The translations under genes and the position numbers were made by a program. The notes under the pieces are model-generated. The model was not told the DNA's origin and made no database searches. It worked only from the letters and a program-made list of their open reading frames with translations. Shown one piece after another: positions 1-13,600 of a DNA stretch of 64,000 nt. The stretch is from Lathyrus oleraceus (taxonomy: Eukaryota > Streptophyta > Magnoliopsida > Fabales > Fabaceae), in contig NC_066579.1 in the NCBI RefSeq assembly GCF_024323335.1, forward strand, positions 243,285,068 to 243,349,067, read 5' to 3'. Each line of letters starts with the position of its first letter. The first letter of the stretch is position 1.

Positions 1-1184
1 AAGATCAAACAACACAAGATCAACCAAATGGATCAACATTATTTTTAAACATTCAATGAATTAAAAATCAATTTTAAAATGAAATAAAATGAATTTTTCA
101 AAAGTAAAACCTCAAATCCCTTCAAATCCCTTCAAATCACCAAATAAATGGCCAAGGGATTTATCCTAGGTCAAACAAGGTCAAAGGACCTTAGACAAAA
201 AAATTGAGAATTTTTGGAAAGTCATAAGTATTTAAAAATATTTAAAAAAAAGTCAAAAATCATTTAATTCATAAAAAATATCAAAATTAATCCAAAAAAT
301 GAGTTTTATTCAAAATATGGAAGAGGAAAATATTTAATAATTTTTGGGGAAAGTCCCATATTTTTTGGATTAAAAATGAAATTTATATGAATTAAAAAAA
401 ATTCTATTTAAAATAAAATCAAAGAATAAAAATAAATAGGAAAAAAACAAGGGCCATCAGATCCCTCTCATTAATTGAGGTGGCAGATCTGATGGTCATG
501 GGTGTGGTGTCCACCATACACTCAAGTCAACGCGCTACAAATAAAGTGAATCAAACTAAGGGTCAGGATTAGAACATTGAATCAAGATCAGCTGGCTGAG
601 ACTAAGCTAGCATATCACCGGAGTTAGGCCTCTGGTCATCTTCTCCAGTGGACCTCACCGGACTGGTCCACCACCAAAGTTCACCAAAATTCAAGATCTA
701 TATACTATTGAGAGTAAAAATGATGGAGAGCACAAATTTGACCTCTAAATTTCTCAATTCTCACTATATATAGAGATATGTGGAATTGAAAATCATTGTG
801 TATGAACTGAGTTGCTTCGATTTAACCTCAAAGCAACTCAATCTTGTTGCCTACATTGGTAGGACTTCAGACAACCAAAGATCAAGAGAAATGATGGAGA
901 ATTGAGAGAGAATTGAAGAAGTGAAAATTCTGAAAAATCACCTTCTGTTTGCAGCAATGAAGCTTGATCTCTCTTCCAAATTGCTTTGCCTTGCTTCTAT
1001 TAACTTGCAAGAAGTGAAATGGATGTGAAAAGAGCTTGGACCCTTGGAGTTTCAACCCCAAAACAGAAGGGGAATTGAAGCTCAATTTCAAGTTAAATAT
1101 TCAAGGTTATCCTATCAATGGAGGGTAGGAAGGTTACATATCAAAGTTGGGGCGAAGGTCCTCCCATTTTGACAAGCATGGCAA

Positions 1185-1195
1185 TGTATTTATAG
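1185..1195 (-). promoter_or_regulatory. TATA box of Ogre-A 3' LTR
   Basis: The minus strand reads CTATAAATACA, about 1.4 kb from the LTR start. The same motif occurs in the 5' LTR copy at 19516-19526, as expected for the LTR promoter. Confidence 0.6.
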
Positions 1196-1309
1196 GATGG
1201 AAAGTTGCTTTCCACACACTTTCCAATTCTGTCCAAAAATAGAAATGTGGTTTGCATGCTTGCATGGGCATGTACAAGGCCCAAAAAATGACATGAACAA
1301 GTCCAAACT

Positions 1310-1403
1310 CGTGTGCTAATGATGCTGAAACCTTAACATGAAGCCATGCATTGTGAATTGAAAATTCGTGTGCTAATGATGCTGAAACCTTAACATGAAG
1401 CCA
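1310..1403. repeat. 57-bp partial tandem duplication private to the 3' LTR
   Basis: The segment starting CGTGTGCTAATGATGCTG at 1310 is repeated from 1367, a 57-bp period. The matching place in the 5' LTR (about 19640-19690) has one copy, so the duplication arose after insertion or marks LTR divergence. Confidence 0.75.
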
Positions 1404-2594
1404 CTTTTGAGGTGGAATTTGGAAGAATCAAACATAGTTGAAAATTTTCTAAGTTAAAAGTCAAATGACCACTTTTTCCACCTTGAATAACTTTTTCTAT
1501 TAGCTTCAAATGAAAATGGTTCCATATTTAAAGTTGTATCTCTTTCAATCCTCTTCAATTTGGTCACAAATTTGACACCATTTGAATATTTCATAAGGGA
1601 GTTATGGATTTTAGAAGTTGAGGAAAATTGCTTGTTCAATGATGATGACCCAAAATGACCTATAATGTTTCCTCTTGTTACATGCCTTTGAAAGTAGAAT
1701 TTAACATATCTAAAAGAAGAAAAGTTGGATAATACATATTGAAATTGATCATGAAACTTGGATGGGATTCATATCACAAAAATTGAGCAAGTTATGGTCC
1801 TTGGAAGTTGACCTTCTATCTAGGGCACAGACAAAATGACCTAAAATCTTGCACCATAAAAAATGACTTTCCAAGCAAAATTAGATTTTGATGCCAACAT
1901 GAAAGTTGTTTGGAATGTCATAAAGAGTAACGTTTCTCTTGGTCCTTGGAAGCATTTTTATATGACAAAAATGGTAGGAGATAGGGTCTAGGGAACTTTA
2001 AATTTGACCAATTAACTTTCTCTGGTCAACCTCTTTGAACCAACTTGCAAACTTGAAGTTCTTTTGCTATTTGGGGATCATGGAGAATCATATATGCTAG
2101 AGATGAATTAAAATGAAGTATCCCTTGAGATATTTGACCAATTTGTTGAAGATACTTGCTGAGGAAGGCACACAAAATACCTAGATGAATTATGGCTTCC
2201 AAGACAAACAAGCTTCAAACTCTTGATGAAGTCTTGATCAAAATGACAAATAAAGAAAATGGGGATACATATATGATACTTAGAACTAATTTGAACCTTT
2301 ATTTGATTGATCTCTTGCATTGAGGGTCTCAAACCCTAGATGTGAACTTGGTAGGGGCATAGATGGATGCACACACTACCTACAAAAGAAATGAAACTAC
2401 ACTACACATGTTTTTGGTATTTTAGTTAGCAAACAAAGAAAAATAAAGTATGATACAATCAAATATGCTTGGTGATATCTCCCAATACAAACCCAATGAA
2501 TAAGGGGTGAGGAGGATACAAAGGTGTGATCCCAAAGCCAATGCAAATGATGAGATAACATGAGGGATCTTAGGGTCAAAATTGGGGTCTTACA

Positions 2595-2611
2595 GCTGCC
2601 CCTATTTAAGG
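2595..2611 (-). other. Polypurine tract of Ogre-A
   Basis: The minus strand reads AAATAGGGGCAGC directly before the LTR start TGTAAGACC. Its position and the G run fit the plus-strand primer site. Confidence 0.65.
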
Positions 2612-3099
2612 ATATTCTAGACGAGGATGTGAAGGTTAAAATCTTCGTATTAACTCAGTAGAATGTGCTTAAATAATAACATCAAGAAACAAATTTTTGT
2701 CCCTAAGAGACCTCACGATGCGTGTGATATGAATGCAAAATTAATCTTTGTGGAGGATATATTGTCACAAAGGAAAATAATCTGGAGAGACTGAAAGTCC
2801 ACAAGAGCATAATGCATTCCATAAGGAAAATTCACTGGGGAGACATAGACTCTGGGGATAAAAGGCTAGGCGTAGGCCAGGCTACGACTTGAAAACTACT
2901 GGAGACACGAGGGGATTTCCATAAAAATAAATCAATGGAAAGACTCAGCTATAGGGGAAGAAAGTAAATTAGAACAAAGTTGAAATACTCACACAAAAGG
3001 AAATTCGATTTCACAAAGAAATGCGAATCCAAACTCAATTGAGGAAGAAGAAAACTTCTCCACATGAGTAAAAGAGATATATTCTCTACCACCTGTTAC

Positions 3100-4270
3100 T
3101 GGGTAAGAAGATAATATACTCTGACAGAGGGACATTCGTCACCAGTTAAGGTAAACATATCAAAGATGACTTGTTGATGAATATTTATTACCGGTTACTA
3201 GGTAAGAATAACCTACTGGGATAAAGAAACCAAATAGGATTTACAACTTCCTTTTTACTGGGTAGAAAACCAAAGAGAGAGTATGCGTCACCAGTTAAGA
3301 TGAACATATCAAGGATAGACTCAGAGGAAAAAATATCCGTCATCGGTTAAGATGAACATATCAAGGATAAACTACCGTAGAAAAATAGGAATTACAACTA
3401 CCTTTTAACTAGGTAAAAGACCAAAGAGAGAGTATTTGTCACCGGTTAAGATGAACATATCAAGGATAGACTAAGAGGAAAGAATATCCATCATCGGTTA
3501 AGATGGACATATCAAGGATAAACTTACGAGAAAAAATAGGAATTACAACTACCTTTTAACTGGGTAGAAGACCGAAGAGAGAGTCTATGTCACCGGTTAA
3601 GATGAACATATCAAGGATAGACTCAGAGGAAAGAATATCCATCATCGGTTAAGATGAACATATCAAGGATAAACTACCGGGGAAAGAATAGGAATTAAAA
3701 TTACCTTTTTACTGGGTAGAAGATCAAAGAGAGAGTATCTGTCATTGGTTAAGATGAACATATCAATGATAGACTCGGAGGAAAGAATATCCGTCATCGG
3801 TTAAGATGAAGATATCAAGGATAAACTACCGGGGAAAAATAGGAATTACAACTACCTTTTTACTAGGTAGAAGACCGAAAAGAGAATATTCGTCATCGAT
3901 TAAGATGAACATATAAAGGATAGACTCAGAGGGAATATAGGATTTATATCTATCATTTACTGGGCAGAATACCGCAAAGAGAATATCCGTCACTGGTTAA
4001 GATGAACATATCAAGGATAGACTCAGAGGGGAAAATAGGATTTATATCTACCGTTTACTAGGTAGAATACCCTAAATAGGAATTACAACTACCTTTTTAC
4101 TGGGCAGAAGACCGAAAAGAGAATATTCATCACCAGTTAAGATGAACATATCAAGGATAGACTCTCTAGGGAAAGAAGGAATTACAACTACCATTTTACT
4201 GGGTAGAACACCAAACAGGAAGAATATTTGTCATCGGTTAAGATGAACATATCAAGGATAGACTTGCTGG
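3100..4270. repeat. Tandem array, ~151-bp period, about 7 degenerate units
   Basis: Successive copies of 'GTCACCGGTTAAGATGAAC' and variants start near 3287, 3439, 3589, 3741, 3892, 3989 and 4131, giving spacings of 152, 150, 152, 151, 97 and 142. Each full unit has two sub-repeats of 'GGTTAAGATGAACATATCAA' followed by a 'TTACAACTACCTTTTTACTG' block, so the period is composite. Units differ at several positions each. The array is inside the Ogre-A 3' UTR, the region known in this lineage to seed satellite repeats. Confidence 0.88.
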
Positions 4271-5304
4271 GGAAACGAAAAACGAATGCACTAGAGAAAT
4301 CGAATAAGTAAATTACCTTTTACCGGTTACTGGGTAAATTAACAAGGGTAAAGTACTCAACCATCAAGATACCAGTTACTGGGTAATAAACTCTTGGAGA
4401 CCAAAATACTTATCTAAGTAAGAACTAGAAAGAAACAGTCAAACATGACTCAACCCAATGAGGATATAACTCAAGGGGAGCGGTTCCATCCAGATAATGA
4501 ACTGAGGAGGAAATTGAAATAACAATCATCCACAAGGAAATAACTCAGTGGGGAAGAAGAAAGGATAAACTCTTTCTGTTTAAGGGGCTGACACTCTATA
4601 ATTGAAGGAGGACAAACACACCAAATCTGCATTGGGAAAAGATGTCACCAAAGCAGGGGATCAGAAGAAAGGTCATTGCAAAAAAATGCATAGTGAAATA
4701 TATGATGTTATGTTTATGCACGAACATGCATGGGTACGTATATGATTATGCTTACAAGCGAGTACAAAGGATACAAACATGGAGATTTGAATCATCATAA
4801 CTAGATACTCGGCTAATCTCAACAAGAAGGGAACACCAACTGGAGAACCTGCTAAGGATGAAAATAAATCATCGAGGATAAAAAATCCTAGCTCAAAATA
4901 AACTCAATTCCCGGGGATGGTGTATAACCATAGCTAAAGGAAGACTGGGAATATAACGATCCAAAACAAAACTCAACTTTGGTTGGGGAAAGGCATGAAG
5001 AACATGCGTCCGACCAAAAACTGTTGAAAACTCAGCACTCTGAGGAGATGAAAAATATATATACATATTTGTAGCAATCAAAAGGATCGAAACAAATCCA
5101 AACTCAAACTCAACTCTCAAAAGAGGAGGAGATATTGCTTGGGGAAAAGCCAAGATTGACAAAGATCTTGCTTAGAACTCAAACTCTCTAGGAGAGGAGG
5201 AAATACAGACTGGCAAACTCCGTGAGGGATGAAAGCACTACTAAGGATATCAACCAAAATGCTGAGGTTAAGAGGGATCTATTGAGGATCCACATCTCAA
5301 GATG

Positions 5305-5430
<126 letters not shown>

Positions 5431-6767
5431 TTCAAAGCGACTAGTCAACGCTGCGGGGAATTTTAGGTAAACACCATATCAAATGGGAGACAACCCTGTA
5501 GGGGATAACTGCAATACTGCTCATAATCAAAAAAATTGTCTGAATGGAGAGATATTCTTTCAGAAGATGGAACTCCGCTGGGTATCCAAGTCAAAATGAG
5601 ACGCAAAACTCTGAGTGGGGAGCCAGACAATCTACTGTGCGGATTCCATCAAAATCAAACTCTGTGGGGCTTCACTGGGATACAAAAATCTTCCAGGACA
5701 AATTAAAGACCACACGAGGATACAAATTAGAAACAAATTCTCAAAAGGAAATCTATAGTCATCATACTCTTCTTGGATATTGAGAAATAAACCAATTCCA
5801 AGGTACAAAATATATCAACCGGATCTGCAGACTCACGCATGGGAGAAACTTCCACGACTATGAAACAACCAAATAAAGGTGTTGGTGATTTGAAAGCAAA
5901 ATAAAGGTTTCATAGAGATCAAGGGTTCATTCACAAACACAAAATGCAAACTGAGAATGAAAATCAATCAAAGTCTCATCTGAGGGTAGATGGTGAACTA
6001 CAAAGAGAACATCACGTCAGCTTTATCGTGGATGATAAATTGCTTGGGGAGCAACTCATCAACCATGCTGGGGAGGAATGGAGAACTGTTGGGGAGGTAA
6101 AACACTAACCAACTGCTCGGGGAAGACCAACAATGCTTCACACATCAAGAATGTATCGTTCTTATATTGATGTGGACATTCCGTTTTTGAAAACGGTTGT
6201 TCTTAAAGTAAATGCCTTATTATTTAAGAAAAATGATTGTTCATTGATTGATTTATTTCAAAATTATCATCATAAAATTCAATTTTATTAAAACAGAAAC
6301 AAATAAGAATATAAATAATTGGATAAAGCTCAACTTTATTTAATAGAATGGTAGCCTGCAAATGGCGGGACTCCATGGATTTGTACAAAGTTTAAAAATG
6401 GTAATTTAAATGGAAAATTGGCTACATTGAATACAATGACCACTAATCTCTCTACCAACTTTGAAATCCATTGTGCTCTTGTCTTTGGTTGAGAAGGATG
6501 AATCAAAACCAAATGACTGCTCAAAACTGCTTTAGAGATCAAGACCAGCCGGATGCAGTTACTTGCAATAATCCCTAATTTTTGGCTAGATTTCCCCAAG
6601 GTGGGGTACTCAATATACCAGGATAAATTTTCTATTTTATGTCTCTAACTTTTGCCTGGATCTCCCTTTCGGGTTTTCAATCCACCGAGACGCTCATTTT
6701 TGCCTAAGCCACCCTTTCAGGTTTTCAAATTAGCGAGCTGTTCTTTTCTTTCTTTTCTTTTCCTTTT

Positions 6768-8700
6768 TTAGGCGAAGTATTTCTTGACTACATTGACATT
6801 CACAGGATAAGTGAACTCTTCACCATCCATAGTTATAAGAATTAATGCACCGCCTGAATAGGCTCTCATAACAACATATGGGCCTTCATAATTAAGAGTC
6901 CATTTCTTTTAGGATGAGGTTTGAAATATAAAATCTTCTTAAGCACGAGGTCGCCTTCTCAGAACACACGAGGCTTGACATTCTTATCAAAATCTTTTTA
7001 CATTCTCCACTGATATAACTGACCATGACACATGACAGTCAATCTCTTCTCTTCAATCAAATTGAGCTGACCAAACCTGGTCTGACACCATTCAGCTTCA
7101 GTCAACTTGGCTTCCATCAAGACACACAATGATGGGATCTCAACCTCTATGGGGAGCACAACTTCCATGGCATAAACAAGAGAGAAATGGGTTACCCCTA
7201 TTGAAGTGCGGATGGATGTACGGTACCCATGCAAAACAAATGGGAGCATCTCATGCCAATATTTGTACGTGACACCCATCTTCTAGATAATCTTCTTAAT
7301 GTTCTTGTTCGTAGCTTCAACAACCCCATTCATCTTGGGTCTATAGGGAGAAGAATTATGATGTGCAATCTTGAAGTATTTACAAAGAGCTTCCACCATA
7401 TTGTTATTTAAGTTTGATCCATTATTATTAATGATCTTACTTGGCACACCATACCGGCATACAATTTGATTCTAGATAAACCTCACAATAACTTGCTTGG
7501 TCACATTTGCATACGATGTCGCTTCAACCCACTTTGTGAGGTAATCAATAGCCACTAGAATGAAACGGTGTCTGTTCGAAGCTTTGGGCTCAATCATGCC
7601 AATCATATCAATTCCCCACATGGAGAGGAAATGACGTTCAACAGTGTCAGAGGAACATGAATCTTATCTGCACAAATTTGACACTTGTAGCATTTCTTCA
7701 CAAACTTGCAACAGTCAAATTCCATTGTCATCCAATAGTAACCTGATCTCAACATCTTCTTTTCCATTGTCATCCAAAGTGTCTGTTCGAAGCTTTGGGC
7801 TCAATCATGCCAATCATATCAATTCCCCACATGGAGAGGAAATGACGTTCAACAGTGTCAGAGGAACATGAATCTTATCTGCACAAATTTGACACTTGTA
7901 GCATTTCTTCACAAACTTGCAACAGTCAAATTCCATTGTCATCCAATAGTAACCTGATCTCAACATCTTCTTTTCCATTGAATGTCCATTGGAATGAGTA
8001 CCAAAGGAACCTTCATGGACTTTGGTTATCAACGGGTCTGCTTCGTATCTATCCACGCATCTAATAAAAACCATATCGAAATTTATCTTATAAAGCACAT
8101 CACCATTCAGGTAGAAGTTGCCAACTAATCTTCTCAAAGTCTTCTTATCTTTCAAAGATGCCCTAGACAGGTAAATCTAACTTTGGAGGAAACATTCGAT
8201 GTCATAATACCATGGTTTTTCATCTTTGACTACTTCAACAACAAACACATGAGATGGCTTATCAAGACACATCAGAGTCAAATTGGGAACTTCATTCCAA
8301 AACTTCACCACAATCATGGAAGCAAATGTTGCAAGAGCATCTGCCATCCAGTTTTTATCTCGAGGAATATGATTAAACTCAACCTTCATAAAGAAAGTTG
8401 AAATCCTCCTCGCATAATCTCTATACGGTATCAAACCAGGTTGATTCGTCTCCCATTGACCTTTGATCTGATTAACAACTAGAGTTGAATCTCCATAGAT
8501 GTCAAGATATTTAATTCAGAGATCAATGGCTTCTTAGAGCCCCATAATGCAAGCTTCATACTCAGCCATATTGTTCGTACATTTGAAGGTCAATCTAGCT
8601 GTCAATGGAAAATGAGTGCCTTGAGGAGTAATAATTACTGCCCCAATTCCATTACCATTTGAATTAACAGCTCCATCAAATACCATGGCCAACGGGAACC
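6768..8700 (-). pseudogene. Ogre-A archaeal-type RNase H and integrase (broken)
   Basis: The minus strand first encodes a second RNase H domain, with VFDGAVNSNGNG near 8690, NNMAEYEAC near 8570, GDSTLVVNQI near 8490 and NWMADALA near 8350; these carry the expected acidic residues. Integrase follows. Its zinc-binding region has the KCYKCQIC box near 7890. The core has VAIDYLTKWVEA near 7540, NNNGSNL near 7420 where the family normally has an Asp-Asn-Gly motif, and GVVEATNKNIKKI near 7330. The frame ends NVNVVKKYFA at 6768. A 211-bp tandem duplication, a catalytic Asp-to-Asn change and several stops make it inactive. A second RNase H before integrase is characteristic of Tat elements. Confidence 0.85.
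7570..7991. repeat. 211-bp tandem duplication inside Ogre-A integrase
   Basis: The block starting GTCTGTTCGAAGC at 7570 recurs at 7781, exactly 211 bp later and almost identical. The first copy ends with CCATTGTCATCCA, which also occurs upstream within the unit near 7721, suggesting a microhomology junction. 211 is not a multiple of three, so the integrase frame is shifted. Confidence 0.9.
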
Positions 8701-10430
8701 GGGTTTTGGACCTTCTTCAAGCAATGGTTCATCATAATCTTCCATCTTTAAATACAGAATTTCTTCATCAGGAAAATCATACTGCACTAACCGATAATCT
8801 TCAATAGGTTGGTGAGCCAAATGGTCAACCAAGATACTATCTTTAATAGCTTTCTGAGCTCGATATTCAATATCATACTCAGATAACAACATCTACCAAC
8901 GGGAAATCCTCCCAGTTAAAGAAGGATTTTAAAAAATGTACTTTATTGGATCCATCTCAGATATCAACGGAGTAGTATGATTCAGTATATACTGGCGCAG
9001 ACGCTTAGCAACCCAAGCCAGAGCACATCATCTCTTCTCAAGCGTAGAATACCGAGACTCACAGTATGTGAACTTCTTACTGAGGTAGTAAATTGTATAT
9101 TCTTTCTTCCCAGATTCGTCTTGCTGACCAAGAACACAACCCATACTCTCATCAAGCACAATCAAACACATAATCAACGATCTTCCTTCAACAGCCGGAG
9201 ACAGAATGAGAGGCTCAAGCAGATATTCTTTGATACTATCAAAAGCTTTATGGCAATCTTCGGTCCAATCAAAATAATGATCTTTCCGAAGAAGCTTGAA
9301 TATAGGCGCACATATGGCAGTCATATGCGATATAAATATCGAAATACAGTTCAAGCGGCCGAGAAAACCTCTGACTTGCTTATCAGTTTTGGGCGCAAGC
9401 ATCTCTTATATTGCTTTGACCTTGCCAGGATCAACCTCCATACCTTTCTCGCTGACAATAAAGCCCAACAAGTTACCAGAGCGAACACCAAATGTACACT
9501 TATTAGGATTCAAGCGGAGTTTATACTTCCTCAAATGCTGGAATAGCTTCAACAAATGTTCAACATGCTCTTCTTAATCTCTTGACTTAGCAATCATGTC
9601 ATCAACCTAGACCTCAATCTATTTGTGCATCATATCATGGAAAAGAATGGTCATAACACTCTAGTTGGTTGCACCAGAATTCTTTAAACCGAAATACATC
9701 ACTCAATAACAGAATGTTCCCCAAGGTGTAATGAATGTGGTCTTCTCCATATCTTTGGGTGCCATCTTGATTTGTTATAACCGGAAAATCCGTCCATAAA
9801 TGAAAAGACTTTGAATTTAGTTGTATTGTCTACCAACATATACATGTGTGGTAGAGGAAAATCATCTTCTGAACTGGCTTTATACAAATCTCTATAATCA
9901 ACAAATATGCGAACTTTTCTGTCCTTCTTCGGAACATGAACAATATTGGCCACCCATTGTGGATATTCAGAGGTAACAAGGAAACCAACATCAATATACT
10001 TCTGCACTTCCTCCTTAATCTTCACTACCATATCAGGATCAGTTCTTCTCAACTTTTGTTTGACCAGCGGGCATTCAGGCTTCAAAGGAAATCTATGCTC
10101 TATAATATAAGTATCAAGATCTGGCATATCTTGATAAGACAAAGTGAACACATCAGAGTATTCCCGAAAAAGATCAACCAACCCCTTCTTAATCTCTAGA
10201 CACAATTGAGATGCAATCTTGACTTCCTTCTCATCATACTTGGAACCCAAGTTGACTAATTCAATATGCTCTTCAAATGGTTGAATGGTTCTTTCCTCGT
10301 GCTCAAGCAAACGGGACAATTCATCATACACGTCTTCATCATCATTCTCTTTCTCAGCTTCAAACATTGGGAAATCAAAGTTGTGAGAGGGAGTAGGATC
10401 ATTACGTTCAATGGGTTTGAGAACAAATCT
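8700..10430 (-). pseudogene. Ogre-A reverse transcriptase-RNase H (broken)
   Basis: From the upstream end the minus strand encodes the linker FDFPMFEAEKEN (near 10370), a conserved EYSDVFTLSYQDMPD segment, RT motifs VDYRDLYKAS and FSFMDGFSGYN (near 9800), then VDDMIAKSRD near 9600. There the Tyr codon expected before VDD is a stop (about 9608-9610). RT thumb and RNase H follow: FLGRLNCIS, FDWTEDCHKAF, YYLSKKFTYCESRYS near 9040, and YDIEYRAQKAIKDS near 8870. The frame changes after FSGYN and again near 8700, and several stops intervene. Function in family: copying the RNA genome into DNA in cytoplasmic particles. This copy cannot make an active enzyme. Confidence 0.87.
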
Positions 10431-10686
10431 ACATAATGATTTGATATATGGATTTTAGAGAAATGGAGTGCAAACCAATATTATACAGATATGGGAAAGA
10501 TTATTGCTTATTTGTGTTTTTTGTAATTACCATTTTCAAAAAAAGAAAAAAGTAAAAACGAACATCATAGATGTGGATGAATAAAATTGTATTTTTATTG
10601 ATGATAATATTGAAATGCCTAACAAAGTTTCACTTCTCCCTTAGGCATAGGAGAAGGATTTTTCTATAAACAATAAGACAAATTAC
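10430..10686 (-). other. Intron-like segment between protease and RT in Ogre-A
   Basis: On the minus strand a GTAATT donor-like sequence overlaps the gag-protease stop at about 10686. About 250 bp of AT-rich, non-coding DNA follows, ending near TATGTAG at about 10430, after which RT-side coding similarity resumes. Ogre elements are known to have a spliced intron here; the exact acceptor is my estimate. Confidence 0.55.
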
Positions 10687-13600
10687 TTTGAATGGTGCAC
10701 AACAACAGACATATCAAAAGCAACCCAATTGTCGTAGGTCTGTCAGTGTGTCATAAAGTTGGCACAAGCTTCGTCTTCATCGTCATCTTCGATAACTGCA
10801 GTTGAGTGTTGATCATCCTTGTGAACGAACTCTCCACTGCAGAAAACTTGTTGCATAGCCTTGACACTGGCGCCGAACGACCCTTGCTGAAATCCCAACC
10901 CCACTTTGTTCTTGTTTTAAACAACTTCTACAACACAACCCTAACTGTCGGTGCTGCCAGCCTGAATAACCTTTATTGCATCTTTCAGAGAAGACATGGA
11001 TTCCCTAGTCTTCTTCAATTCATCAGCAATAGACAAAGCTTGGAATGGTGTCCCAACTTTTTCTTCAGCTTCCACGTAGGTGAAGGGTGACAAATGGCTC
11101 ACTAAAAGTGTTTTCTCCCCACCAGCAACAACAAGTTTATCGTTCTTAACAAAATTCATCTTCTGATGCAAAGTAGATGTCATAACACCAACTTCATGGA
11201 TCCATGGCCTTCCCAATAGACAACTATAGGTCGGGTGAATGTCCATTACTTGAAAAGTAATTTAAAAATCACTTGGACCTATCTTAACTGGAAGGTCCAC
11301 CTCACCAATGATAGTTTTTCAGGAATCGTTGAACGCTTTAACCACGACACCATTGTACCTCATTGGGGCGCCTTGATAAGACAGTCTTGCCAGAGTTGAC
11401 TTGGGCAACAGATTCAATGATGAACCAGTATCAACCAATACATTGGACAAAGCATCCTCTTTGCAGTTTATTGAGATGTGGAATGCCAAGTTATGATTTC
11501 TACCTTCCTCAAGAAGCTCTTCATCACAAAAGCTCAGGTTATTACATGAAGTAATGTTGGCAACAATATGGTCAAACTGATCCACAGTAACATCATGCTC
11601 TACGTAGGCCTACTCTAGCACTTTCTGCAAAGCCTCTCTATGCGCTTCGGAATTCATCAATAAAGATAACACATAAATCTTTGATGGCATTTGGATCAGC
11701 TGCTCCACAACGCTGAACTCACTCTTCTTGATCAGACGTAGAACCTCATCATCATCATTAATCTTCAACCTGCTGGATTCACCAAACTGACAAGTTGGAG
11801 CATTAACTAGATCAACTGCAGGAACATCTTCCTTCTTACCCACTGTAGCATCTTCCACAACTTTAGGAGATACATGTCCAAACACACGACCTCTACGGGT
11901 CACCTTCACTACATATGCAATGCTTACAACTGAATTCGCAGCGGGAAGAGGAACCTCTTGCCCATTCTCAATCACGGTGGCATTTTTCTTATAACGCACA
12001 TCTTTATCGGATGAATAGGGGATGAGGCCCACTAACCGTATACCCAACGATGATACCAATCTATTAACATTATTGCTACTGCTGTCAACTTGAATAACTA
12101 CCCGCTTGGGGATCTTGAACACCGGTATGATGACATTTACATCATTTCCCATATCTCGGGACTGCTAGCTCTGAATTGTACCTTCATCTACCAATTTTTG
12201 AATATCCCTATTGATTATCACACATCCGAGATGGTTGACATTACAGATAACACAATCGTCATGGTCATGTTCACAATCACTGATTAAGCATAGAGTCCTA
12301 TGGATCTCCACCAATGACTGATGAATATAACGAATATCGAAGACTCTGAAATTCCCGGGGTAGCCATCTACTATGTTCACAGAAGCATTGTCATGTGAGG
12401 GCAACATATTGGCTTTGACATTAGGTGCTCGATCCTCAAAGGACACCATACCGCTCTTAATCAATTTTTGAACCTCATACTTCAAAGGATAACAGTTTTC
12501 AATATCATGGGCAGGAGCTCCCTGATGAAAAGCACAGTGCAGATCAGGCTTGAACCACCATGGCAACAGTTCAAGAGTATGTGATGGATTTCTTGGTTGA
12601 ATCAGATTCTTGACAACCAAAGAAGGATACAACTCTGCATAAGTCATTGGAATAGGGTCAAAAGAGACCTTCTTTCTCTCATAGTTCTGATGATGATTAT
12701 TGTTGTTGTTGGTACGTTGTTATGGTTATTGTTGGTGTTGCTGAACGGGAACTGATTGATTTGCTGAATTATTATTGAAAACCGGAATTACTGATGATAC
12801 TTGATGATGATGCTGACAAGACTGGGAATTTTTCCTTGTAAAAGGCCTTGTCTGCTTCCCCACAGACACTGCATTGGTTTCCCCTTCCTTCCTTTTGGAG
12901 AAACTGCCACTGTACTTTTTTCTTGCAAAAGCTTCATCTTTGGATAACCGTCCCTCTCAAACATCTTCTTCCAACCGTATTTCCATGTCCACCATTTTGG
13001 TGAAATCATTAGGAGCACTAGCAATCATGTGTTCATAATAAAGTGAACTCAGGGTTTTCAAAAAGATCCTGGTCATTTCCTACTCCTCCAATGGTGGGCT
13101 AATTTGAGCAGCAAGCTCTCTCTATCTTTGGGCGTACTCCTTGAATGTCTCTTTGTCCTTTTGAGACATCGATCTCAATGGCTCCCGATCGGGAGCCATA
13201 TCAACATTGTACTTGTATTGTTGGAGGAAGGCCTCGCCCATGTCATTAAAAGTATGGACGTTAGCAATGTCCAAGCCCATATACCATCTGAGTGCAGCAC
13301 CAGTTAAACTATCCTGAAAGTAATGGATGAGTAGCTGGTCATTATCGGTCTGAGTAGAAATCTTACGAGCATACATGACAATATGACTCAGAGGACAAGT
13401 AGTCCCCTTATACTTCTCAAAGTCTGGGACTTTGAATTTGACTAGGATCTTGATGTTAGGCACCAAACACAACTCAACAACACTTTTACCAAACAAGTAT
13501 TTCTCCTTTAAGGTCATTAATTCCTTTCACAGCTCAAGAAATTGGTATTTTATCTCGTCCATCTTTTCAAAAACATCGGGGCCTTCAGACGGCTCGGAGT

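Larger units (their letters stand above)
1..2594 (-). repeat. Ogre-A 3' LTR (partial)
   Basis: The minus-strand sequence begins at 2594 with TGTAAGACCCCAATTTTGAC, the same terminus as the Ogre-B and Ogre-C LTRs at 19768 and 27317. It runs left out of the window, so about 1.7-2 kb of R/U5 is missing. The part in view holds U3, the TATA box at about 1185-1195 and the start of R. It aligns with the 5' LTR at 18600-19767, for example in the conserved segment around 451-680. No genuine gene is seen in this stretch. Confidence 0.87.

Noticed and set aside
1454..2579. Several 60-75-residue frames on the minus strand
   Set aside because: They lie in the Ogre-A LTR, lack known domains, and matching regions of other LTR copies do not keep them open.
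3100..4270. Possible CRISPR array
   Set aside because: Units are contiguous, ~151 bp, degenerate and lack unique spacers; this is a tandem repeat in a plant element.
8977..9546. A 189-residue plus-strand open frame
   Set aside because: It lies antisense to the Ogre-A RT-RNase H coding sequence and has no recognisable domain; a shadow frame.
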